DNA from: Polyangiaceae bacterium
Lineage (GTDB): Bacteria > Myxococcota_A > Polyangia > Polyangiales > Polyangiaceae
DNA length: 64,000 bases
Assembly: GCA_020846005.1 (NCBI GenBank)
Contig: JADLEQ010000034.1
Span: 21,910 to 85,909 of the forward strand
Direction: 5' to 3'
Shown: piece after piece, positions 26,502-33,772 of the stretch
Numbering within the stretch: the first letter of the stretch is position 1
Layout of the letters: each line of letters opens with the position of its first letter
Translations under genes and position numbers: made by a program
Notes under the pieces: generated by a model
Databases searched by the model: none
The model's input: the letters and a program-made list of their open reading frames with translations, nothing else
What the model was told of the DNA's origin: nothing

Positions 26502-27857
26502 GTGACCGAGCGCCCGACCTCGATCGTCTCGACGCTCGGTCACGCCGCCGCGAGCCTGCCGCGCGGCCAGCTCCTCCGCGCGGCGGACGACCTCCTCGAC
26601 CGCGCCGCGCGCCTCGACCCCGCGACGCTGCGCCGGCACCAGGGGCGGCAGCTCGCGCTGGTGCTCGCCCACGCTCGCGCGACGGTGCCATTCGACCGCG
26701 AGCGCCTCCGGGCGATCCGGTTCGATCCAGAGCGACACGACTGGGCCGAGGTGCTGCGCGACGTGCCGCCGCTCGATCGCGCCCGAGCCCAGGAGGTCGC
26801 CCCGCAGCTCGTGAGCCTCGACCCGCCACCCGGTCACGCGCCGAACGGCTACACTCTGACGAGCGGCTCCACGGGCCGGCCGCTCCGGGTCCTCGGCACG
26901 CCGGCCGTCGCCTTGGTGAACCTCGCGCTCGACCGCCGCTTCCACCGATGGTGGCGCCGCGACCCGGGGCGCCGCGCGGCCATCGTCACCAACGTGCTGG
27001 ACCCGGCGCGGGGCAGGCCCCCGGACGGCGACCTCGCGAACGGCTGGTTCCCGGGCGAGCGCTGCGGCGAGACGCGGGTCCTGAGCGTCGCGGTCCCGAT
27101 CGACCAGCAGCTCGCGTGGCTGGGGCGCCTGCGCCCGAGCTACCTCGTCACGTTCCCGAGCAGCGCGGCGGAGCTCCTACGTCACGCGCTCCGTACGGGC
27201 GCGCCCCACCCGGGGGTGGAGCACCTCTGCACGTCGAGCGAGCCGGTCCCCGAGCACCTCCGTGCGCTCGCGACCCTGGCGTGGGACGTCCGGGTCGCCG
27301 CGACGTACAGCGCGAGCGAGGTCGGGCCGATCGCGTTCGAGCACCCCGAGGGTCCCGGCTACTTCGTCCAGGCCGAGAACGTGCTGGTGGAGGTGGTGGA
27401 CGACGCGGGCCGACCGTGCGCGCCCGGTGAGCTCGGGCGGGTGCTCATCACGACGCTGCACAACTTCGCGATGCCGCTCGTCCGCTACGAGCTCGGCGAT
27501 CGCGCGGCGTGGGGCGCGCCGTGGGCGGGGCTCCCCGCGCACCCCGTGCTGGAGCGCGTGGTGGGACGGGTGCGCCACCTGGCGCGCCTGGCCGACGGCA
27601 GCCGAGCCTGGCCGTACTTCCGCCACGATCGGCTGGTGCGCATCGCGCCGTTCCGGCAGTGGCAGCTCGTCCAGAGCCGACCCGGCGAGGTGGTGGCGCG
27701 CGTAGTGGCCACGCGCCCGCTCACCGACGCCGAGCGCGCCGAGGTGGCGAGCGTCGCCTGCGAATTCGTGCCGTTCGATCGCGTCAGCGTGGAGGAGGTG
27801 GCGGCGCTCCCACGCGGCCCGGGCGGCAAGTACGAGGACTTCGTCTCGAGCTGCTGA
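26502..27857 (+). CDS. PaaK/CapK-like adenylate-forming enzyme
   Basis: A 451-residue member of the phenylacetate-CoA ligase branch of the ANL superfamily. Seen: P-loop YTLTSGSTGRPLRV, adenine/acid motif TYSASEVGPIAFE, YELGDRA, and a late Lys in GPGGKYEDF that would be the catalytic lysine of the C-terminal subdomain. It would activate an unknown carboxylic acid as an acyl-adenylate, then pass it to CoA or another acceptor. Start GTG; a lower-complexity 61-base gap separates it from the hydrolase gene. Confidence 0.82.
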   Translation: MTERPTSIVSTLGHAAASLPRGQLLRAADDLLDRAARLDPATLRRHQGRQLALVLAHARATVPFDRERLRAIRFDPERHDWAEVLRDVPPLDRARAQEVAPQLVSLDPPPGHAPNGYTLTSGSTGRPLRVLGTPAVALVNLALDRRFHRWWRRDPGRRAAIVTNVLDPARGRPPDGDLANGWFPGERCGETRVLSVAVPIDQQLAWLGRLRPSYLVTFPSSAAELLRHALRTGAPHPGVEHLCTSSEPVPEHLRALATLAWDVRVAATYSASEVGPIAFEHPEGPGYFVQAENVLVEVVDDAGRPCAPGELGRVLITTLHNFAMPLVRYELGDRAAWGAPWAGLPAHPVLERVVGRVRHLARLADGSRAWPYFRHDRLVRIAPFRQWQLVQSRPGEVVARVVATRPLTDAERAEVASVACEFVPFDRVSVEEVAALPRGPGGKYEDFVSSC

Positions 27858-27880
27858 CGCGAGGCCGACGGCCCCTGCTC

Positions 27881-28801
27881 CTAGCTGCAGGCAGAGCCGA
27901 CGTGGCCCTCGCTGCACCACGCGTTGAAGGAGATGCCGCCGTCCTGGTCGGGGTAGAGATCGAGCTGCAGCTTCTCCGAGTACATCGCCGGATCGACCCG
28001 CCTGACGTTCCCACAAGCGTCCGTGATCACGAGCTCGTCGAGGAGGAGGTAGGCGGCGCCCGCCGCGCCGGGGATGTCGAAGCCGGCGGTCGGCCCGACG
28101 AGCTCGACGGCGCCGGAGTGGCAGGCGTACGTGTACCCGCCGTCCGAGTCGAGGGTCGCTACCTGGACCCGGTACGTGCCCGACCGCTGCTCGCCATACT
28201 GAGACAGATCGAAGGTGATCCGCCCCGTCGCCGGGTCGAACGCCAACACCCCTCCGAAGGAGTCCGCCAACGTCCAGCACGCGAAGTCGTTGGTGCCGGC
28301 CTCGTAGTAGTTGCACGGAGCGCACGTCGAGAGCGAGTAGTCGAAGCTCTCCCCCGGAGGGCAGAGGCCGGCCTCGATCGGCGCGTCGACGCCGGCGTCC
28401 CCACCACCCGCCCCCGCGGATGCGTCGGGGCCCGCGTCGGCGCCACCCGCGCCGCTGGAGCCGCTGCTGCCGCTGGAGCCGCTGCTACCGCTGGTGCCCC
28501 CGGAGCCGCTGCTCCCGCTGGAGCCGGAGCTGCCGCCCGAGCCGGAGCTGCCGCCCGAGCCGGAGCTGCCGCCCGAGCCGGAGCTGCCGCCCGAGCCGGA
28601 GCTGCCGCCCGAGCCGGAGCTGCCGCCCGAGCCGGAGCTGCCGGCCGAGCCGGAGCTGCCGCCCGAGGCGCCCCCCTCGGTCGAGCCGTCCGCCGTCCCG
28701 GCGTCGAATTGCTTCGACTTCGACGCGGAATCGTCATCGCAAGCGCCAGCGACCAAACCGAACGCGACCGAGCCGACCACGGGCACCCACAGCTTCCGCA
28801 T
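27881..28801 (-). CDS. Lipoprotein with Gly/Ser tandem-repeat linker
   Basis: A 306-residue lipoprotein: signal peptide with lipobox GLVAGAC, then a long repeat linker built from GGSSGS hexapeptides, then a ~165-residue Cys-containing domain with four or more Cys pairs (CPPGESFDYSLSTCAPCNYY, ACWTLADSF). The C-terminal domain looks like a compact extracellular module with no known signature. The linker would hold it off the outer membrane. At DNA level the linker is a near-perfect 18-base tandem repeat. Confidence 0.75.
   Translation of the reverse strand: MRKLWVPVVGSVAFGLVAGACDDDSASKSKQFDAGTADGSTEGGASGGSSGSAGSSGSGGSSGSGGSSGSGGSSGSGGSSGSGGSSGSGGSSGSSGSSGSGGTSGSSGSSGSSGSSGAGGADAGPDASAGAGGGDAGVDAPIEAGLCPPGESFDYSLSTCAPCNYYEAGTNDFACWTLADSFGGVLAFDPATGRITFDLSQYGEQRSGTYRVQVATLDSDGGYTYACHSGAVELVGPTAGFDIPGAAGAAYLLLDELVITDACGNVRRVDPAMYSEKLQLDLYPDQDGGISFNAWCSEGHVGSACS
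28521..28664. repeat. 18-bp tandem repeat, eight copies, inside lipoprotein gene
   Basis: Eight head-to-tail copies of an 18-base unit (plus-strand GAGCCGGAGCTGCCGCCC); one copy has a single changed base (GCCGGCC). Each codes on the minus strand for GGSSGS. The near identity at synonymous sites implies recent expansion by slippage, and because the unit is a multiple of three, copy-number change would lengthen the linker without a frameshift. Confidence 0.95.
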
Positions 28802-28948
28802 GACGGGCCCCTACCATGAGGCACCAGTGCGTGCCAGGCGCGGTCCTCCCGCGCGCGGGTCCGACGCGCCGCGCGAGGGATCCAACCGGGAGGCCGTCCG
28901 ATCCGGGGCGCGCTTGCGCGCGCGCGACGGCAGGGCGACCATCGCGCC

Positions 28949-30508
28949 GTGCCCGAAACCCTCCCCCCTCCCGAGAATCCGCTCCGCGCGGGGATGGCGA
29001 GCGACCTCGCCGTCGACCCGTGCGTCCTCGTCATCTTCGGCGCCTCTGGCGACCTCACGGGTCGCAAGCTCGTGCCGGGGATCTACAACCTGGCGCGCAA
29101 CCGCCTCCTCCCGTCGGCGTTCGGGCTCGTGGGCTTCGCCCGCCGCGCCCTCGGGGGGGACGGCTTCGCCGCCAAGATGCGCGACGCGGTCGCCACCCAC
29201 TCTCGCCACAAGCCCATCGACGCGCGCGTGTGGGACGACCTCGCCAGCGGGATCGACTACGTACAGGGCTCGTTCGACGATCCGGAGGCGTATCAGCGCC
29301 TCGCCGAGCGCCTGGCCCGGTTCGACGCCGAGCGCGGGACGGCGGGTGGGCGAACCTTCTACCTGGCGGTCCCGCCGGGCGACATGCGCACCATCGTCCG
29401 GCAGCTGAAGGCCGCGGGCCTCTGCGACCCTCCCTCGTCGGACCCGAGCCGCCCGTACGCGCGCGTCGTCGTGGAGAAGCCGTTCGGCACCGATCTCGAG
29501 TCCGCGCGTGAGCTGAACCGCGCGCTGCTCGGCGAGCTCGACGAGCGGCAGATCTTCCGCATCGATCACTACCTCGGCAAGGAGACGGTGCAGAACCTCC
29601 TCGTGCTGCGCTTCGGCAACACGATCTTCGAGCCGCTCTGGAACCGCGATCACGTCTCGCACGTCGAGATCACCGTGGCGGAGCACATCGGCATCGAAGG
29701 GCGCGGCAAGTTCTACGAGGCCACCGGGCTCATGCGCGACATCGTGCAGAACCACGCGCTCCAGCTCTTCTGCCTGGTCGCGATGGAGCCGCCGGTGGCG
29801 TGGGACGCCGACGGAGTGCGCGACGAGAAGGTGAAGGCGCTGCGCGCGCTCCGCCCGATCCGCGGGCGCGACACGGTGGCGGCGCAGGCCGTGCGCGGCC
29901 AGTACGCCGCCGGCACCGTGCGCGGCGACGCCGTCCCCGCCTATCGCGACGAGCCCGACGTGGCGCGCGACTCCAGCGTGGAGACGTTCACGGCGCTCTC
30001 GATGCACGTCGACAACTGGCGCTGGGCGGGCGTGCCGTTCTACCTCCGCGCGGGCAAGCGCCTCGGCAAGCGCGTCACCGAGATCGCGCTGCACTTCCGC
30101 CCCCTGCCCCACCCGCTCTTCCGCGGCGCCGCCGGCGCGACCGCCCAGCCGAACACGCTCTACTGCCGCATCCAGCCGGACGAGGGCATCGCGCTCCGCT
30201 TCGCGACCAAGATCCCCGGCCAGGCGATCGCGCTGCGCGAGGTCGCGATGGACTTCAGCTACGGCGAGGCCTTCGGCCACGAGACCCCGGAGGCGTACGA
30301 GCGGCTCCTGCTCGACGCCATGCGCGGGGAGGCCACGCTCTTCACGCGCCACGACGAGGTGGAGGCCCAGTGGGCGTACGTGGATCCGATCATGCGGGAG
30401 TGGTCGAACGGGACGGTCCCGCTCGCGCTCTACGAGTCCGGGAGCTGGGGACCCGCGGAGGCGCACGCGCTCGTCGGGCGAGACGGGGTCGCCTGGAGCC
30501 GGCCGTGA
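28949..30508 (+). CDS. zwf: Glucose-6-phosphate 1-dehydrogenase
   Basis: First enzyme of the oxidative pentose phosphate pathway, making 6-phosphogluconolactone and NADPH. 519 residues from a GTG at 28949; an ATG at 28994 would still keep the fold. Motifs: dinucleotide site GASGDLTGRKL, the active-site RIDHYLGKE with its His and Lys, and YLRAGKRLGKRVTEIALHF. Its TGA overlaps the opcA GTG (GTGA), and pgl follows, so all three are made from one message. Confidence 0.97.
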   Translation: MPETLPPPENPLRAGMASDLAVDPCVLVIFGASGDLTGRKLVPGIYNLARNRLLPSAFGLVGFARRALGGDGFAAKMRDAVATHSRHKPIDARVWDDLASGIDYVQGSFDDPEAYQRLAERLARFDAERGTAGGRTFYLAVPPGDMRTIVRQLKAAGLCDPPSSDPSRPYARVVVEKPFGTDLESARELNRALLGELDERQIFRIDHYLGKETVQNLLVLRFGNTIFEPLWNRDHVSHVEITVAEHIGIEGRGKFYEATGLMRDIVQNHALQLFCLVAMEPPVAWDADGVRDEKVKALRALRPIRGRDTVAAQAVRGQYAAGTVRGDAVPAYRDEPDVARDSSVETFTALSMHVDNWRWAGVPFYLRAGKRLGKRVTEIALHFRPLPHPLFRGAAGATAQPNTLYCRIQPDEGIALRFATKIPGQAIALREVAMDFSYGEAFGHETPEAYERLLLDAMRGEATLFTRHDEVEAQWAYVDPIMREWSNGTVPLALYESGSWGPAEAHALVGRDGVAWSRP

Positions 30509-31560
30509 CCGCGCCGGCCAGCGGCCGCGTGAGCGACGTCCTCGCCAGCATCGAGGGCGCGATCCGCGCGCTCTGGAAGCCGGACGCCGCCGGCAGGGCA
30601 CGCGCCCGCGCCGCCACGCTGAACCTCGTGTGCGTCACGGGCGTCGAGCAACAGGCGGAGTTCGTCCAGGTCGCGGACGAGGTGTCCACGCGCCTCCTTG
30701 CCCGCACGTTCCTGATCGTCGTCGATCCGCGCGCCGAGCCGTGGGGGCTCGAAGGCACGGTGAGCGCCGTATCGAGCGGCGGGTCGGCAGGCGGCGCGGT
30801 CACCGCCGAGCGGATCGAGCTCCGGCTCGGCGCCGCGGCCAGCAAGCGCGCGCAGTCGGTCGTCGAGGCGCTGCTCGCGCCGCGGCTCCCGGTGGCGCTC
30901 CTGGTGGGGCCTGGAGCGCACGCGAGCGTGGTGGACCAGCTCGCTCCGCACGCCGGTCGAGTCGTGCTGGACAGCGCCCAGTGCGGCGTCGCGCGCGCGG
31001 CCGCCGTGGCCGAGCTCACGCCCGGCCGCATCGAGGACCTCGCGTTCGTCCGCGGGCGGCGCTGGCGCGAGATGCTCGCGCGGTTCTTCGACGACCCGTC
31101 GCTCGTCCCCGCGCTCGGCGCCGTGCGTCGGCTGGCCATCGAGCACGCCGCGACGCCGGAGCGACCGGCCAGCGCCGAGGCCGACCTCGTGCTCGGCTGG
31201 CTCGGCGCGCGCCTCGGCTGGCGCGTCGAGGGTGGAGCGCTCGTGGCGAGCGACGGCGCGCGACCGACGATCCAGCGGCGCCCGGTCGCGCGGGACGACC
31301 TGGTCCCAGGATGGCTCGCGTCGATCGAGATCGAGGCCGAGCTGCCCGCGGGGCAGGTGGTGGGCCGCGCCGCTCGGGACGAGTCGAGCGAGGTGATCAC
31401 CTGGTCCCTGGCCGCGCCGTGGGGCGCGCTCGGGCCGCGGCGCTTCCTGGTGCCACGGCGCGAGCCGGCGGAGCTCGCCGCGCGCGCCGTGAGCGACCCG
31501 TTCGGCGACACGCTGGCGCGCGAGGCGCTCACGCTCGCGGCGGCCTGGAGCCGGAGCTGA
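30505..31560 (+). CDS. opcA: OpcA-like glucose-6-phosphate dehydrogenase assembly protein
   Basis: A 351-residue protein matching OpcA in length, layout and position between zwf and pgl. Features: ARTFLIVVDPRAEPWGLEG, then ERIELRLGAAASKRAQSVV and LLAPRLPVALLVGPG. In cyanobacteria and actinobacteria OpcA activates or assembles Zwf. The enzyme-like fold is not known to be catalytic. Assigned mainly from context plus these family-type segments; its divergence makes this less certain than zwf. Confidence 0.83.
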   Translation: MTAPASGRVSDVLASIEGAIRALWKPDAAGRARARAATLNLVCVTGVEQQAEFVQVADEVSTRLLARTFLIVVDPRAEPWGLEGTVSAVSSGGSAGGAVTAERIELRLGAAASKRAQSVVEALLAPRLPVALLVGPGAHASVVDQLAPHAGRVVLDSAQCGVARAAAVAELTPGRIEDLAFVRGRRWREMLARFFDDPSLVPALGAVRRLAIEHAATPERPASAEADLVLGWLGARLGWRVEGGALVASDGARPTIQRRPVARDDLVPGWLASIEIEAELPAGQVVGRAARDESSEVITWSLAAPWGALGPRRFLVPRREPAELAARAVSDPFGDTLAREALTLAAAWSRS

Positions 31561-31561
31561 G

Positions 31562-32296
31562 GTGTCCGGGCAGGGCGCGCCGCCGGGCCACGAGCTGGTC
31601 GTGGCGGGAGACGACGCGGAGCTCGCGGAGCTGGCGGCCGCGCGCATGGCGGAGGAGCTCGCCGCCGCGGTCGCCGCCCGCGGGATCGCGCACGTCGCGC
31701 TCTCCGGCGGGTCGACGCCCGGCGGCGCGTACCGCCTCCTGGCACGCCGCGGATCGGCCCTGGCGCGCGTCGTCTGGTGGTGGGTCGACGAGCGCTGCGT
31801 TCCGCCAGGTGATCCACGCAGCAACTACGGCGCGGCGCGCGCGCAGCTCCTCGAGCCAGCCGCGATCGAGGACGACCACGTCCACCGCATGGCGGGCGAC
31901 CTCGGCGCCGAGGCGGGCGCGCGCGACTACGCGGCGCGGCTCGCCACGGCCTTCGGCGGAGCCGAACCACCCGTGCTCGATCTCGTCATCGCCGGCGTCG
32001 GGAACGACGGGCACACGGCCTCGCTCTTCCCCGGCACCGGCGCCGTCCGTCGCGACGACGCGACCGTCATCGCCGTGCACCCGGGCGGAGGGCTCGAGCC
32101 TCGCGTGACGCTCGCGGCCCCCGTGCTGCTCGCGGCGCGCCGCACGCTCGTGCTCGCATCTGGGGAGTCCAAGCGCGCGCCGCTCCTCGCCGCGTGGGCG
32201 CCGGGCGATCCCGACGAGATCCCGGCGCGGCTCTACCAACGCTCGCCGCGCGTGACGTGGATGGTGGACCAGCGCGCCGTGCCGCTCGACCGCTGA
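31562..32296 (+). CDS. pgl: 6-phosphogluconolactonase
   Basis: DevB/SOL-type lactonase, 244 residues, hydrolysing 6-phosphogluconolactone. Signature segments: HVALSGGSTPGGAYRLL, WWWVDERCVPPGDPRSNY, and DLVIAGVGNDGHTASLFPGT. GTG starts one base after the opcA stop. With zwf, opcA and the nearby gnd it completes the oxidative branch. Confidence 0.95.
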   Translation: MSGQGAPPGHELVVAGDDAELAELAAARMAEELAAAVAARGIAHVALSGGSTPGGAYRLLARRGSALARVVWWWVDERCVPPGDPRSNYGAARAQLLEPAAIEDDHVHRMAGDLGAEAGARDYAARLATAFGGAEPPVLDLVIAGVGNDGHTASLFPGTGAVRRDDATVIAVHPGGGLEPRVTLAAPVLLAARRTLVLASGESKRAPLLAAWAPGDPDEIPARLYQRSPRVTWMVDQRAVPLDR

Positions 32297-32331
32297 CCGC
32301 ACCGCAGACGGGGTGCCCGCGCCCGAGGCGC

Positions 32332-32988
32332 CTACCCCAGACGGATCTCCGGCACCGCGGCGGGCGCGCTGATCGCCGGCTCCGTTTTCGCCCGCACCTC
32401 GTCGACCGTCACGCCCGGCGCCACCTCGACGAGCGTCAGCCCGCCGGCCGTCACGTCCAGGACGGCGAGGTCGGTGATCACTCGATGGACGACGCCCTGG
32501 CCCGTCAGCGGCAGCGAGCACCGGCGCAGGATCTTCGGCGCACCGCCCTTCGACGTGTGCTCCATGATCACGACGACGCGCTTAGCGCCGTGGACGAGAT
32601 CCATGGCCCCGCCCATCCCCTTGATCATCTTGCCCGGGATCATCCAGTTCGCGAGGTCGCCGTTCTCGGCGACCTCCATGGCCCCGAGGATGGCGAGGTC
32701 CACGTGGCCGCCGCGGATCATGGCGAAGCTCGTCGCGCTGTCGAAGATGCTCGAGCCGGGCACCATCGTCACCGTCTCCTTGCCCGCGTTGATGAGATCC
32801 GGATCGACCTCCGACTCGAGCGGGTACGGGCCGATGCCGAGGAGCCCGTTCTCGCTCTGGAGCATGACCTCCACGCCGGCCGGGATGTAGTTGGCGACGA
32901 GGGTCGGCATGCCGATGCCGAGGTTCACGGTGAAGCCGTCTCGGAGCTCGAGGGCGGCGCGCTGGGCGATCTGCTCGCGGGTCAGCAT
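32332..32988 (-). CDS. scoB: 3-oxoacid CoA-transferase subunit B
   Basis: A 218-residue beta subunit with the catalytic Glu in LQSENGLLG, which forms the CoA thioester. Also [13 protein letters not shown] and [23 protein letters not shown]. It transfers CoA between succinyl-CoA (or acyl-CoA) and acetoacetate-type acids in ketone-body or degradation pathways. ATG with AAGGAG at a good distance, one base after the subunit A stop. Confidence 0.95.
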   Translation of the reverse strand: MLTREQIAQRAALELRDGFTVNLGIGMPTLVANYIPAGVEVMLQSENGLLGIGPYPLESEVDPDLINAGKETVTMVPGSSIFDSATSFAMIRGGHVDLAILGAMEVAENGDLANWMIPGKMIKGMGGAMDLVHGAKRVVVIMEHTSKGGAPKILRRCSLPLTGQGVVHRVITDLAVLDVTAGGLTLVEVAPGVTVDEVRAKTEPAISAPAAVPEIRLG

Positions 32989-32989
32989 C

Positions 32990-33688
32990 TCAGGCTCCTT
33001 CCTTTCTCACAGTGCGCCGCTCGATGCGCTTCTCGTGGCGGCCCACGACGACGCGCTGCACGAACACGGCGGGCGTGTGGACGTGGTCCGGATCGATCGT
33101 GCCGACCTCGACGAGCTCCTCGACCTCGGCGATCGTGATGCGCCCCGCCATCGCGGCGAGCGGGTTGAAGTTGCGAGCCGTCTCCCGGTAGACGAGGTTC
33201 CCGTATCGGTCGCCCTTCCACGCCTTCACGAGGGCGAAGTCGCCCACGATGCCGCGCTCGAGCAGGTACGTCCGCCCGTCGAACTCGCGCGTCTCCTTGC
33301 CCTCCGCGACGGGCGTCCCCACCCCGGCCGGCGTGTAGAAGGCGGGGATCCCCGCGCCGCCCGCGCGCAGTCGCTCTGCGAGCGTCCCCTGCGGGACGAG
33401 CTCGACCTCGAGCTCCTTGCCGAGGAACTGCCGCTCGAACTCCTTGTTCTCGCCGACGTAGCTCGAGACCATCCGGCGGATCTGGCGGCTGGCCAGCAGG
33501 ATCCCGAGCCCGAAATCGTCGACGCCGCAGTTGTTCGAGACGAACGTGAGCTCACGGACGCCTCGCTCCCGGAGCGCTGCGATGCAGAGCTCCGGGATCC
33601 CGCACAGCCCGAAGCCGCCGGCGACGACCACCGCGCCGTCGGGGATGTCTCGCACCGCTTCGGCGGCGCTGGCGAACACCTTGTCCAT
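32990..33688 (-). CDS. scoA: 3-oxoacid CoA-transferase subunit A
   Basis: A 232-residue alpha subunit: [37 protein letters not shown] and [20 protein letters not shown] are typical of SCOT alpha. The two subunits overlap closely and form one heteromeric enzyme. A longer start 17 codons upstream would add Arg/Ser-rich residues; the ATG at 33688 is the conserved-looking one. Confidence 0.94.
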   Translation of the reverse strand: MDKVFASAAEAVRDIPDGAVVVAGGFGLCGIPELCIAALRERGVRELTFVSNNCGVDDFGLGILLASRQIRRMVSSYVGENKEFERQFLGKELEVELVPQGTLAERLRAGGAGIPAFYTPAGVGTPVAEGKETREFDGRTYLLERGIVGDFALVKAWKGDRYGNLVYRETARNFNPLAAMAGRITIAEVEELVEVGTIDPDHVHTPAVFVQRVVVGRHEKRIERRTVRKEGA

Positions 33689-33772
33689 GGCGCCTCGCGT
33701 ATCACTCCCCGCGCTGCGCCGGCAATGGCGGGAGCGCACGCCGGGTGGCGCGCGCTCCCGCTCGCTCCGACC

